Assembly (NCBI GenBank): GCA_965220045.1
Contig: OZ244803.1
Span: forward strand, 2,418,001-2,482,000
DNA: 64,000 nucleotides
Source: VXOZ01 sp965220045
Lineage (GTDB): Bacteria; Chloroflexota; UBA11872; VXOZ01
Direction: 5' to 3'
Each line of letters begins with the position of its first letter. Within the stretch, counting starts at the first letter, position 1. Of this stretch, positions 51,632 to 61,050 are shown in pieces. Under the pieces are notes generated by a model, which did not search any database, was not told the DNA's origin, and worked only from the letters and a program-made list of their open reading frames with translations. The position numbers and the translations under genes are program-made.

Positions 51632-52112
51632 TACAGGGCACCTTCTTCACTGCCGCTTCTACGCTTGCGAATTCTGTATTTCGAGAGAGGAATGGCTAAG
51701 TAGTGTTGACAATTCGCCGTCACTCCCGCTTGCGCGGGAATCCATCTTCACGCTGCGCAGATTGTCCTGCTGCGAGGAGGAGCGTTTGACCGTGCGCGGA
51801 AGGATTGTCTTTGTCACAGACTTTTACTACCACGCTGCGGAGCAAAGCAACCGTGAATCTCGCACAAACGCTTGAGATTCCTTGCTTTCGCTCGGAATGA
51901 CATCAAATGTCAACAGAGCCTAGAGCTGCCCTCCGAAGATAGATTGGGAAGAAACTCTAACAGAAATGGCAATTGCCAGCGAGATTGGCTGCGACGTCCA
52001 GCCGTCATGCGACGAAGCCTTTGCCAAAGATGGATTCCGCGCCCCCGTGCGGGGGCGACCTTTCGAGGGAATGACGGAAAGACGCTGCCAATACAGAGAT
52101 AATGTAGCTTTC

Positions 52113-52250
52113 GGTTAGTGAATGAAGCAATCGGTTAGAGAATGAAGCTATCGATTTCGCGAACGCTACGTATCGGTTTCGCAAAGGCTTCGGATCCGTT
52201 TCGTGACCTTCGTGTTGGTTTCGTGATCTTCAGGTCGGCTTTGTGACCAA
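52113..52250. repeat. Tandem degenerate repeats of about 21-22 bp
   Basis: Six or seven units with a core close to TCGGTTTCGCGAA or GTTTCGTGA, each about 21-22 bases apart (units near 52113, 52133, 52153, 52172, 52195, 52216 and 52233). The early copies read CGGTTAGTGAATGAAG and CGGTTAGAGAATGAAG. Could be a binding-site array or a decayed short tandem repeat. Confidence 0.65.
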
Positions 52251-52253
52251 TGA

Positions 52254-52281
52254 GTAGGGGCACGATATATCGTGCCCCTAC
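52254..52281. terminator. Perfect 28-bp palindrome, likely bidirectional terminator or dispersed element
   Basis: GTAGGGGCACGATA and its exact reverse complement are joined without a spacer at 52267/52268. It lies about 100 bases beyond the solute-binding protein stop. Similar GTAGGGGCACG palindromes recur in many bacterial genomes as mobile palindromic repeats; here it may also end transcription. Confidence 0.6.
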
Positions 52282-52382
52282 GGGTTGACCGATTGCCATC
52301 TGGCCGGTACCTCACAAACCACTCGTCGAGAGGTGTGTCGAGAACCAGCACGCTGCGGCATCGCAACTGCCGCGGCAGCCCT

Positions 52383-53792
52383 TTACTTGTCGCCGAGTGT
52401 CGCGTTAATGAGATCGGCCGCCCAGCGGGCGTACTCCGCGCCGGTGAGATTGCCGGCGAGGAATTCGCGGTATTGACCGTTGATGTCGCCGGAGATGTCG
52501 CCATACTCGGTGAAGGTCCACAGACCCCAGCCGGCCGGCTTCGTCGTGCGCGAGTGGAGCAGGAACGCTCTCGGATCAACGCCCAGGCTGTTCTTGTAGC
52601 CCTCTTGCGCCAGCGTGGATGCGTTGTCGTCCAACAGCGGCGAAACGACGTGGCCGGCGGAAGGCGGATAGCGACCGCCGTTCTCCGGCTTGAGGAGCCA
52701 CTTGAAGAGCTCCCATGCCAGATCGTTGTTGTCGGCGCCGTCGTCGGCCATCTGCAGCGGATGCGTCCACGTGCGGCCTGACTGGCTCGGCCCCTCGCCG
52801 GAGTACGGCATGGTCGCCAGCGCCCACGTAAAGGGCGCATCGCGGAACGACGTGCACGTAAGTTGCATGGCCACCTTGCCGGACATGAAGACGTTGCCGC
52901 TTTGGCCGCCCATCGCCGCCGCGCGCTCGTCCGCATTTGGCGTCACGCGGTGCTTGTCGCCGAAGTCGCGCCACCATTCCAGCGCGCCGATGAACTCAGG
53001 CGTATCGATGGTTGCGCGCTTCTCCTCCGAATCCCACGGTCCCACACCCCAGAAGGTGCCGGTGCCGATACCGCCGCCGTTGGAACACGTAATACCGCCG
53101 CCGTGGCCGAACTGCGTGCGGTCTTCATTAGTAAGCTGATTTGAAAGGTCCAGGAAAGTCTCCATGTTCCAGTCGGTATCGTTCAAATCTACGGGCAGCG
53201 GATTGATACCGGCCGCCTCGAAGATCTCAACGTTGTAGGCCGTTGCATCCACCGACATGGTGATGGGCATACCCAGGATTCTGCCTTCCACGGTCCACAT
53301 GTTGATGGCCGGGGCGGCAAAGGTAGCAGCCGTATCAATCTTGTCCCGGGAAAACAACGGCGCGAGATCAATCGTCACGCCGGTCTCATAGGTGGTGAGG
53401 ACCGCGCTCCAGCCGTTCTCCATGATATTGATGGGGTCGCCGGCCGCCTGCGCCGCGTAGAATTTCGTCCGCACCTCGCCCCAGCCACCGGAGGGCACCA
53501 GGTCGATCGCGATGTTGGGCATTTCATCCGAAAAGTCGGCGAGAATTGGCTCCAGCACCGGTCGCGTGGTCGGCTTCTCTGCCGAGATCATGGAAATCGT
53601 CACCGTTTCGGCCTGCGGCTCTGCCGTGGGCTCGGCCTGCGGCGCCTCTTCCTTAGCCTCTGCCTTGGGCGCTTCTTCCGTCATCACGGCCGCCTGGCCG
53701 CAGGCTGCGGCTACGACTGCGCCGAGCGCACTCGCCCCCACACCCGCGAGCGCAGTACGCCGTGTGACCTTCATCGATTGCAGGTAACGCAT
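52383..53792 (-). CDS. Extracellular solute-binding lipoprotein, family 1 (sugar ABC transport)
   Basis: 469 residues. A Tat-like twin Arg (TRRTALAGVG, residues 10-19) precedes a lipobox ending in Cys31 (VVAAAC). A Glu/Pro/Ala linker follows. FSDEMPNIAIDLVPSGG, MPITMSVDATAYNVEIFEAAGI and NVFMSGKVAMQLT are in the typical positions of MalE/UgpB-like binding proteins. The ATG at 53792 has GGGAGGA ahead. There is no permease or ATPase gene next to it, so it must rely on components encoded elsewhere. An inverted repeat upstream may be its operator. Confidence 0.9.
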   Translation of the reverse strand: MRYLQSMKVTRRTALAGVGASALGAVVAAACGQAAVMTEEAPKAEAKEEAPQAEPTAEPQAETVTISMISAEKPTTRPVLEPILADFSDEMPNIAIDLVPSGGWGEVRTKFYAAQAAGDPINIMENGWSAVLTTYETGVTIDLAPLFSRDKIDTAATFAAPAINMWTVEGRILGMPITMSVDATAYNVEIFEAAGINPLPVDLNDTDWNMETFLDLSNQLTNEDRTQFGHGGGITCSNGGGIGTGTFWGVGPWDSEEKRATIDTPEFIGALEWWRDFGDKHRVTPNADERAAAMGGQSGNVFMSGKVAMQLTCTSFRDAPFTWALATMPYSGEGPSQSGRTWTHPLQMADDGADNNDLAWELFKWLLKPENGGRYPPSAGHVVSPLLDDNASTLAQEGYKNSLGVDPRAFLLHSRTTKPAGWGLWTFTEYGDISGDINGQYREFLAGNLTGAEYARWAADLINATLGDK

Positions 53793-54104
53793 GATCGGAA
53801 TTCCTCCCTTTGTCTTGCGCCTACAACTGAAGAGAGTTGCAGATTTTGCGATCTCCCCGCCGTAGCGGTGTACTTACTGTCAGCCATATACTGACATAGA
53901 GTTGTGCCTCTAATCAAGACTGTAAGGGCTGGCACTGTCAGAAGGAAGCACAGGAGCGCGGGGATTGACAGCACGAACGGACTTCTCACTCTTCCGTTCG
54001 CCCGGTTCACTTTGGCAAGCCCAATACAAGCCTGTCATAGAGCAGGTCTGCCCTGAGCGTACACTCGTGAAATGCGTTCTATTCAGATCAATATGGAGAG
54101 ACTG
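53793..54104. promoter_or_regulatory. Divergent upstream region with inverted repeat at 53878-53896
   Basis: TGTCAG-CCATATA-CTGACA, two perfect 6-bp arms, 85-105 bases upstream of the solute-binding protein start. Typical size and spacing for a LacI- or GntR-type operator. No strong promoter could be fixed. The remaining sequence up to the VOC gene shows no gene. Confidence 0.4.
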
Positions 54105-54485
54105 ATGAAACCGAGAGGCATCGATTTCTTCGGCTATACCGTCAGTGATATCAACAAGAGCGCCGACTTCTACGCAAACACGTTGGGCCTGACGCTCAAC
54201 GGTTGGATGGGTCCGAGGTGGGTGGAGTTCGTGGTTGGTGACGCGCCCGCGGTGCTTGCGCTGCGGGCCGGCCACGAGAGCGAGAGCCCGAGCGGGGAGG
54301 TTGGCGGCGGCGCCATCGCCATTGCAGTTGATGATGTGGAGCAAGCCGTGGAAGAGTTGCGCGCTCAGGGCGTGGACGTGGTCCTGGAGCCCGGCGAACA
54401 GGACACCTGCTACGCGGCCGGCATCGCCGACCCGGACGGCAACCTGATCCTTCTCCACAGCCGCAAAGATGGCACGGCGGGTTAG
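54105..54485 (+). CDS. Glyoxalase/VOC-fold protein
   Basis: 126 residues from the ATG at 54105, which has GGAGAG ahead (alternatives at 54072 and 54093). One pair of beta-alpha-beta-beta-beta units: FFGYTVSDINKSADFYANTLGL and GGAIAIAVDDVEQAVEELRAQGVDVV, ending in AGIADPDGNLILLHSR. The usual metal ligand at the start of strand 1 (His) is Phe or Gly here. It may be an isomerase-, extradiol- or resistance-type VOC protein; not assignable. Confidence 0.82.
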   Translation: MKPRGIDFFGYTVSDINKSADFYANTLGLTLNGWMGPRWVEFVVGDAPAVLALRAGHESESPSGEVGGGAIAIAVDDVEQAVEELRAQGVDVVLEPGEQDTCYAAGIADPDGNLILLHSRKDGTAG

Positions 54486-54577
54486 GCCGGCAACAATCGA
54501 CAGCCGCCACTCAGCTTACATTCCCCCGCGCGAGCATCCCATGCCCCCGTCTCAGATATTCCACGCAGGCACGCCGC

Positions 54578-55624
54578 TCAGAGCGCAGCCATGATCTCTT
54601 CGTGATAGGCAAAGAGCGCCGGTATGCCGCCGGTGTGGACCATGATCACCGGCTGATCGGCGGGCAGATCGCCGTTGCGCGCCATGCCGATGACGCCGGA
54701 CATCGTCTTACCCGTGTAGACGGGCTCAAGCAGAATACCCTCAAGCTGGGCGGTGAGCCGGATGGCTTCCATGCCTGCATCGGTCACCGCACCGTAGCCC
54801 GCACCCAGGTAGTCGCCGGAGACGTGGACCTCGTCCGCCGTGAGACCGCACGGAATGTCAAGCTGTTCCGCCAGCCTCTGCGAGCGCGCGGCCACGGTCT
54901 CGCGCTGTTCGTCGGCGGGCTCTTTGATCGTGATGCCAACCACTTTTATCGGCAACCCGAGCACCTTGATGCCGGCGGCGAAGCCCGCGTGGGTCGTGCC
55001 TGAGCCGGAAGTGATGAAGATAGTGCTCGGCGGCTTGGGAAGCGAGTCTAGCTGGGTAGAGAGTTCCAGCGCGCAGCTCAAGTAGCCGCACATGGCCCGC
55101 AGCGCCGGTTCGGGGTACATGCTCGTGATACGGTAGGGCTTTCTGCCCTGCGCCCGCAACTCCGCCTCGATGGGGTCGATGCGCGCCTGCAAACCGTCGA
55201 TACCGACGTCTTCCAGCACCGTGACGTTGGCGCCGAAGATGTGATCGAGCAGCAGGTTGCCTTGCACCTCGTTGTGGAGGCCGCCGGATAACACGAGAAA
55301 GCAATCAAGCCCTACCTTGGCACAGGCTGCGGAAGCTTGGCGGCACTGGTTGGACTGCGTATCGGCTCCGGCCACCACACTGTCGCAGCCCTGGGCCACC
55401 GCCGAACCAATCTGAAACTCGAGGTTGCGAGTCTTGTTGCCGCCGAGCGCCAGCCCGGTGAGGTCGTCGCGCTTTATGTAAATGGGCGGCCCGTCTACGG
55501 CCTCAGAGAGCCGGGGACAAGCATCCAACGGCGTGGGAAACGTGCCCAACTCGACGCGGGGTTGCTCCGCCAGTTTCGCCGCCAATTCATCCTGGGACAA
55601 GACGTGTGCGCTCTGTATAGCCAT
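54578..55624 (-). CDS. D-cysteine desulfhydrase / ACC deaminase-family PLP enzyme
   Basis: 348 residues, fold II PLP enzyme. Lys64 in LGGNKTRNLEF is the cofactor lysine. IYIKRDDLTGLALGGNK, AGADTQSNQCRQASAACAKVGL and FITSGSGTTHAGFAAG are family motifs. AAAGGAG precedes the ATG. D-cysteine desulfhydrase gives pyruvate, sulfide and ammonia; ACC deaminase gives 2-oxobutyrate and ammonia. The SNQCRQAS motif occurs in both, so I do not separate them. Confidence 0.85.
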   Translation of the reverse strand: MAIQSAHVLSQDELAAKLAEQPRVELGTFPTPLDACPRLSEAVDGPPIYIKRDDLTGLALGGNKTRNLEFQIGSAVAQGCDSVVAGADTQSNQCRQASAACAKVGLDCFLVLSGGLHNEVQGNLLLDHIFGANVTVLEDVGIDGLQARIDPIEAELRAQGRKPYRITSMYPEPALRAMCGYLSCALELSTQLDSLPKPPSTIFITSGSGTTHAGFAAGIKVLGLPIKVVGITIKEPADEQRETVAARSQRLAEQLDIPCGLTADEVHVSGDYLGAGYGAVTDAGMEAIRLTAQLEGILLEPVYTGKTMSGVIGMARNGDLPADQPVIMVHTGGIPALFAYHEEIMAAL

Positions 55625-55717
55625 CGTGGTGCTCCTTTGCCGTATTCGTAGGTTTCAGCAATTGCGTTCGTGAATCAGTACATGCGGTCACACGTTCACC
55701 GACGGGTCCGCCGCATT

Positions 55718-56245
55718 GCGCAGGTTACAAACCTGCGCTACCAATCTGCGTCCACTTCGGTAGCTGTAGCGCGGGGGCTTGTCCCCCGCTTCTTGACTTC
55801 ACGGACAAACACTGCTTCGACAAGACGCCCGATATCGGGAAAGTCCCCGGTATAGCGTCCTCCCAATCTGACCTTTGCAGAGGCGCAGGTTTCAAACCTG
55901 CGCTACTAATCTGCGTCCAATTCGGTAGCTGTAACGCGGGGGCATGTCGCTCGCTTCTTGGCTTCACGGACAAACACTGCTTCGACAAGATGCATGATAT
56001 TGGGAAAGTCCCCGGAACAGCGTCTTCCCAATTTGACCTCTACAGCGGCGCAGCCGGTTACAAACCTGCGCTACCAATCTGCGCCCACTTCGGTACCTGT
56101 AGCGCGGGGGCTTGTCCCCCGCTTCTTGACTTCACAGCCAAACACTGCTTCCACAAGACGCCCGATATCGGAAAAGTCCCCGGTACAGCGTCTTCCCAAT
56201 TTGACCTGTGCAGAGGCGCAGGTTACAAACCTGCGCTACCGGAGA
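55718..56245. repeat. Tandem array of about 165-bp units, each with three palindromes
   Basis: GCGCAGGTT-core palindromes start near 55718, 55883, 56048 and 56216, so three units of 165, 165 and 168 bases. Each unit contains the element GCGCAGGTT(A)CAAACCTGCGC, a second stem GCGGGGG-CTTGT-CCCCCGC (55771-55789, decayed in unit 2, intact in unit 3) and CCCGATATCGGG-like palindromes (about 55828). The open frames across it are artefacts. The space 55625-56324 holds no gene. Confidence 0.85.
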
Positions 56246-56324
56246 GCAGGACACCTTTCTACCCGGGCATCGTTGAAGCGCCGGGCCGCTCCCTTATCGA
56301 TTTCTTGGTCACAGTCTACTCCGC

Positions 56325-57368
56325 TCAGTCCGTTCGCACCAGATAGCCGCGGATATCGTAGGCCCCCGGCTGTTCGACCGGCAGGACGCCCTCATCGATA
56401 GCCAAGTCGAGAGGGTAATCCGTGATTTCCAGCGGGAAATTGACGATCCCTCGCGTGTACGTTGATGCCGAGATCGCCAGCAGCACTTCCAGGGCTTGGC
56501 GGCCGTTTTGCGCATGGCCCCGGTGCTCGCGCCGTCCTTCGATCCACTCGATCAGCTCTTTCGCCTGTAGGGCCTGGGCATTTGGTTCCTTGAACGAGAT
56601 TTCCCTGGTTCCATTGGAGTCGAGCAGCCGTATGCCATTGCTCACCGGGAAGATGCTGCCGTGAGAGCCATAGACGATGCAGGGTTGCACGCGCCGGTCA
56701 TCACCAATATCGGATTCCAAAACGCCGCGCACACCGCCCGCAAAACCGATGAGGGCCTGGGCGCGGTCTTCGATGCGCTGGGCCCGTTCGTAGCGGTCGG
56801 TGCGCCGTTCCACCGAGCCCATCACCCACTCTACCTTGGGGTCGCCCAGGATGTAACGCGCATAGTCTACGTTATGTATGGAACTGTTGGACAAGCCCCC
56901 ATTCTGCTGGATGTAGAGAAACTCCACGCGGCCGATGGCGCCATCCTGAATGAGACTGCGTATCGCGTTCGTCTGCGTGCGAAAGCGGCCCTGGTGGCCG
57001 ATCACGAGCTTGGAGCCGTGCTCCTCGGCGGCGGCAATCATGGCGTCCGCCTCGCCAAGCGTGCGCGCCATGGGCTTCTCGCAGATGATGCCGGGCACCT
57101 TGGCTTCGGCAGCGGCGATCGACATGGGGGCATGCAGCCCCGGCCAGGAACACACGCTGACGATGTCCAGCTCTTCTTTGGCCAGCATGTCGTGGTAGTC
57201 GTCGTAGCCGCCGGCAATGTCATGTTCCGCTTGCAGTTCCGCCAGTGCCTTGGGATGGATGTCGGACGCCGCCACCATCTGCACGTTGTTCAACTCCGCA
57301 TACGCCTGCGCATGCGACTTGCCCATCCAACCGCAACCGATGATGCCAACGCGATACTTCTGAGCCAT
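56325..57368 (-). CDS. Gfo/Idh/MocA family oxidoreductase
   Basis: 347 residues. Rossmann motif YRVGIIGCGWMGKSHAQAY, the EKP motif (ICEKPMARTLGEAD) and the histidine-containing HNVDYARYILG region are all intact, so it is expected to be active with NAD(P). AGGAGCG precedes the ATG. Diverges from a second Gfo/Idh gene. Substrate likely a sugar or inositol derivative. Confidence 0.9.
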   Translation of the reverse strand: MAQKYRVGIIGCGWMGKSHAQAYAELNNVQMVAASDIHPKALAELQAEHDIAGGYDDYHDMLAKEELDIVSVCSWPGLHAPMSIAAAEAKVPGIICEKPMARTLGEADAMIAAAEEHGSKLVIGHQGRFRTQTNAIRSLIQDGAIGRVEFLYIQQNGGLSNSSIHNVDYARYILGDPKVEWVMGSVERRTDRYERAQRIEDRAQALIGFAGGVRGVLESDIGDDRRVQPCIVYGSHGSIFPVSNGIRLLDSNGTREISFKEPNAQALQAKELIEWIEGRREHRGHAQNGRQALEVLLAISASTYTRGIVNFPLEITDYPLDLAIDEGVLPVEQPGAYDIRGYLVRTD

Positions 57369-57579
57369 GTTTCGCTCCTAGTAGACGACAAGAGGATTGT
57401 GGCTACATTGTACCGATAATCGCCTAACCGCGGCAGCAACCAGGGGGCATACAGCCATCCTCGTTCATCCTCGTTGCGGTGTCTTTCCCAACGGCTCTGC
57501 TACCTGCTATCATGGTGTCCAAATTCGCGCCAAGCAAGGGCATGTGTTTTGTGCCCGAGAGCCATAAGGAGTGTCTGCT

Positions 57580-58560
57580 ATGGCAAGCACGTTACGCACC
57601 GGAGTGGTAGGCTGCGGCGGTCTGGGCCCGAGCGAGGCCAAGATTTCGCACGAAATGGACGACATCGAACTGGTTGGCGTGGTAGATGTGCACGAGGAGT
57701 CCGCCCAAGCGGTGGCGGATGAGCACGGAGTAAAGGCGTTCACCGACCACCGCGATCTCCTGGCAGAAGGGCTCGATGCGGTCTTGGTTGTAACCCCCAC
57801 CTTTACGCACCGGGAAATCTGCGTCGACGCGGCGGAAGCCGGCGTCGCCATCTTTTGCGAAAAGCCCATGGCGCTGCAACTCGACGACTGCGACGCCATG
57901 ATCGCCGCCGCCGATAAGGCGGGCGTGCCCCTGATGCTGGGCTTCGTGATGCGGTACTGGCCGATCTACGTCGAGGTGCACAAGCGGCTGGAAAACGGCG
58001 ACATCGGCGACCTGAAGCTGGCGTGGTCGACACGCCTGAGCGGCAGGCCCCCGTTTGGCGTGGGCGAGTGGCGGCTGAAGCGCGAAACGGTCGGCGGCAC
58101 GTGGTCGTCGTCGGTGCATGAACTCGACCTGCTCCTTTGGATGGGCGGCCCGGTGGCTTCCGTGCACGGCAACGCCACGTTCGGCACGTTTGCCAATACC
58201 AACGTCGAGGATACTTTCATTACGACGCTGAACTATGAAAACGGCGCTATCGGTTCCCTGCACAGCAGCCAGATATATCCGGCGGGGGCGTCGAACTTTG
58301 GCCTGGCCGGCACCAAGGGCGCCATTCACATCAATCGGCACTCCGGGCCGACTTTGGTAACCCACGACGGCAAGCGCGAGGAAATCGAAACCGAACCCAG
58401 CAGCGTGGGCATGACCAACCAACTTGCTGCGTTCTACGAATCTGCGCGCACCGGCTCCACACCCATGCCCGACGGTCACGACGGCCGCCGCGCTTTGGAA
58501 GTGTGTCTGGCGACGTTTATGTCGGCGGAACAAGGCGGGGATATCACTCTGCCGCTCTAG
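57580..58560 (+). CDS. Gfo/Idh/MocA family oxidoreductase
   Basis: 326 residues. GVVGCGGLGPSEAK, FCEKPMALQLDDCD and SSSVHELDLLLWMGG (the active-site region with its His) are typical. ATG at 57580 has AAGGAG eight bases ahead; the GTG at 57571 lies on top of that site. Followed 165 bases on by a solute-binding lipoprotein, so it may act on what that protein takes up. Confidence 0.9.
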   Translation: MASTLRTGVVGCGGLGPSEAKISHEMDDIELVGVVDVHEESAQAVADEHGVKAFTDHRDLLAEGLDAVLVVTPTFTHREICVDAAEAGVAIFCEKPMALQLDDCDAMIAAADKAGVPLMLGFVMRYWPIYVEVHKRLENGDIGDLKLAWSTRLSGRPPFGVGEWRLKRETVGGTWSSSVHELDLLLWMGGPVASVHGNATFGTFANTNVEDTFITTLNYENGAIGSLHSSQIYPAGASNFGLAGTKGAIHINRHSGPTLVTHDGKREEIETEPSSVGMTNQLAAFYESARTGSTPMPDGHDGRRALEVCLATFMSAEQGGDITLPL

Positions 58561-58725
58561 TAGAAACACGCCGGCGAGTGCAAATTGGCGAGTGTGCCAG
58601 CATGCGCCAGGATAGTACCGATTCAGCGCTTCCTGTGCTATAGTAGGTATGCTACGGAATGAGTAGTTTGTTCAATCGAGACGGCGGAGAGCAAGTGTAC
58701 CCTAGACCCTAAGAGGAGGTCTTGC

Positions 58726-60114
58726 ATGCTTAGCGAAAAGCAACTTTCACGCAGCCAATTCCTGCGGGGCGGCGCCGCGCTGGTCGGCGGATCGGCGTTG
58801 CTGGCGGCCTGCGCTCAGGCCGGCATGGCCCCTGCGGCCCCGGCTGACGGCGAGATGGCCGCGGAGGCTGAAAAGCCAGCGATGACGGAGACCACGGAAA
58901 TCACCTTCCTGTGGCCCCACTATTCTTCCGGCAAAAGCCGCTGGCTGGAGTGGATCATCGAGACCTACAACGCTAAAGAAACCGGTGTGCATGTCAACAC
59001 CATGGACGTTGCCGGCTCCTTTGGCGGCAACCCCAGAACCAAGCTCCTCGCCACGGTGGCGGGCGGCGCGGCCCCCGACTTGGGCTGGTTCGGCGTGGGC
59101 ATTCATCCCTTTGCCGGTATTCTGTACGATGCCAACGTGCTCCTGAAGGGCATGGGTTACGACATGAGCCAGCTCAACCAGACGCTGGTGAACGGTCTTA
59201 CGTGGCAGGGCAAGTTGATCGCGGCCCCCATCGGCATCAACACCACGGCGTGGTTCTACAACAAGGAGCTCTTCGACAGAGCGGGCGTGCCCTATCCGCA
59301 GGATAGCGACACGTTCGATGACCGTCTTGCTGCCGCCCAGCAGGTGTCGACTAGCCTGAGCACGTCCGATGAGAAGATCTGGGGCGTGGCGACCGTACAC
59401 TACGTTGCCTACTGGATCGCGGGCATGTACCAGGGCTTCATGGACGATTCCGGCACCGAGGTGACAGTAAACGGCCCGCTCGGACTCGAGTCGGTCCAAT
59501 GGTGGCGTGACAACTGGGCCAAGTACGAAGTCGGCCCACGCCCCGAGGACTACAACCGCCAGGAGGACGCGCAGTTCTTCAATTCGTTTGCCAACGGTAA
59601 GGTCGCCATGGCCGTGTACGGCACGTGGGGCTTGGAGCCGATCCGGCGCCATGAGGCCGGCGTGGACTTCGACATTGTCGAGCAGCCGACGGCGGTTGGC
59701 GGCGGCGAGGAAGGCAAAGGCGCGTTCTTCGGCATCGAGGAGATCTTCACGGTAGCCACCACCCAGAAGCTGGAAGGCGCTGCCAATTTCCTCTCTTTCC
59801 TCGTAGGACCGGAGCACCTGAGCTGGACCGGCGGCCAGGGCAACATCATCCCGGCGATCAACTCGATTGCCGAGGAGGTCTTCGTGCCGACGGAGGATTC
59901 ACCGGACCCGGCAAACCTGCTCGCTTTCGCCCGAGCGGCCGATTACGCCAAGCCGTACTTCCCGCATCCCCAATACGGTGAGCTGCGGGGCGCCTACGGC
60001 GAAGCCATGAGCCCGTGGTGGAACGAAGAGGCAACCACTGCCGCCCAGGCTTTGGAAAAGGCTGAGGAAGACTGCCAGGTGATCGTGGACGATTGGAACG
60101 CCGCCAACCTGTAG
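58726..60114 (+). CDS. Extracellular solute-binding lipoprotein, family 1
   Basis: 462 residues. Tat-like SRSQFLRGG followed by a lipobox with Cys29 (ALLAAC). A short linker leads to the binding fold: TFLWPHYSSGKSRWLEWIIETYN, APIGINTTAWFYNKELFDRAGVPYP, FANGKVAMAVYGTWGLEPI. AAGAGGAGG precedes the ATG. Like the protein at 52383 it lacks adjacent permease and ATPase genes. Followed by a strong terminator, so it is probably the last gene transcribed. Confidence 0.92.
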   Translation: MLSEKQLSRSQFLRGGAALVGGSALLAACAQAGMAPAAPADGEMAAEAEKPAMTETTEITFLWPHYSSGKSRWLEWIIETYNAKETGVHVNTMDVAGSFGGNPRTKLLATVAGGAAPDLGWFGVGIHPFAGILYDANVLLKGMGYDMSQLNQTLVNGLTWQGKLIAAPIGINTTAWFYNKELFDRAGVPYPQDSDTFDDRLAAAQQVSTSLSTSDEKIWGVATVHYVAYWIAGMYQGFMDDSGTEVTVNGPLGLESVQWWRDNWAKYEVGPRPEDYNRQEDAQFFNSFANGKVAMAVYGTWGLEPIRRHEAGVDFDIVEQPTAVGGGEEGKGAFFGIEEIFTVATTQKLEGAANFLSFLVGPEHLSWTGGQGNIIPAINSIAEEVFVPTEDSPDPANLLAFARAADYAKPYFPHPQYGELRGAYGEAMSPWWNEEATTAAQALEKAEEDCQVIVDDWNAANL

Positions 60115-60443
60115 GTTGAGGGTTGCCCGTGTCGTCTGACGAGAGTTAGTCAACAAGCAAAGAGCCCGGAGTGCCAAGTGCTCTCCGGGCTCTTTCAAAT
60201 TGGTCTCAGTGCGCAAACGCGATGTAAGACTATCCGGCGCTCCAGCGATTGGAGCGGGGCGCGTGCCCACGCGCAAAGTTGTAGGTGGCGGCGGGAAGAC
60301 CAGCACTTAGCGCAGCGGTGCCACCTGTATTCATCCGGTTGTGCAGCAATTAAACCTGCGTAAGCCTTCTGACGAATCTATCCGTGGAAATGACCGCAAC
60401 CACGCGGTCTCCCCGCACCGTAGCGCGCGGCTCTCTCCTGCTA
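60115..60443. other. 329-bp intergenic space with terminator, no gene
   Basis: Holds the terminator at 60159-60195. Beyond that, the sequence up to the DUF1640-like gene (which ends at 60444 on the opposite strand) shows no gene or repeat I recognise. Confidence 0.5.
60159..60195 (+). terminator. Hairpin terminator of the solute-binding protein gene
   Basis: AAAGAGCCCGGAG (60159-60171), 11-base loop, CTCCGGGCTCTTT (60183-60195): 13 perfect pairs, with a short T run at its end. 45 bases past the stop. Confidence 0.8.
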
Positions 60444-60923
60444 CTAGGGCAGGAATTGTGCAAGCAGGAAACCGACAATCGCCACCTGCACGCCCGCGGC
60501 CGCAAAAACCATCGCCCCCAGGCGCAGCGTCAGGTCATGGCGCAAGCGCAACTCAAGCGCCTCAAGATCGGCTTTCGTCTTTTGGGCCAGTGCTACCAGG
60601 TCGGCTTTCGTAGACAGGGAATGTGCCGCCAGATCGGACTTCGTCGTCTGTGCCAAGGCTTCCAGATCGGACTCCATCGTCTGTGCCAAGGCTGCCAAAT
60701 CGGCCCTCATCAATTGAGAATGCGCTTCCAGATCGGCTTTGTTCGCTAGCGACAGCGCTTCTAGGTCGGCCTTCGTTGTCCGCGTCAGTGCTTCCAAATC
60801 TACTTTGGTTGCCAAGGCGTCTTGTCCAACGCCCACCACGCGCACAATCGCTTCAGCCTTCTCTTCGTCAAGTCCCGCACTTTGCAGGAGCTTGACCGCT
60901 TCGTGGGTATCCAACCTTGCCAC
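60444..60923 (-). CDS. DUF1640-like coiled-coil membrane protein
   Basis: 159 residues. LDTHEAVKLLQSAGLDEEKAEAIVRV is the DUF1640 N-terminal pattern. The centre is about eight repeats of 12 residues with core T-K-A-D-L-E-A-L (TKADLEAL, NKADLEAH, MESDLEAL, TKSDLAAH and so on), a long coiled coil. A C-terminal membrane segment (GAMVFAAAGVQVAIVGFLLAQFLP) anchors it. GTG at 60923 has GGAG eight bases ahead. Relatives are common and their role is not established. Confidence 0.8.
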   Translation of the reverse strand: MARLDTHEAVKLLQSAGLDEEKAEAIVRVVGVGQDALATKVDLEALTRTTKADLEALSLANKADLEAHSQLMRADLAALAQTMESDLEALAQTTKSDLAAHSLSTKADLVALAQKTKADLEALELRLRHDLTLRLGAMVFAAAGVQVAIVGFLLAQFLP

Positions 60924-61050
60924 TGGTCTTGCTCCACGCACTTGGTAATTGTGTCCCGCTAACGTCGCAATCTGTAATTGAAGTAACTACTATACTTATA
61001 TCACAGCGAACTATTGCGGGTCTGGCAACTCTGCAAATGAAGACGCAGCG

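Larger units (their letters stand above)
51632..52382. other. 751-bp intergenic space with several repeats
   Basis: 51719-51746 and 52029-52078 are copies of the GCGGGAATGACG family. 52113-52250 holds degenerate direct repeats and 52254-52281 a long palindrome (separate entries). No gene with protein-like composition was found; the remaining sequence from 51770 to 52010 looks like unconstrained DNA. Confidence 0.6.

Noticed and set aside
55725..56401. Open frames with repeated NLRYQSA and SKQCLSVK stretches
   Set aside because: They come from translating the 165-bp tandem repeat on either strand.
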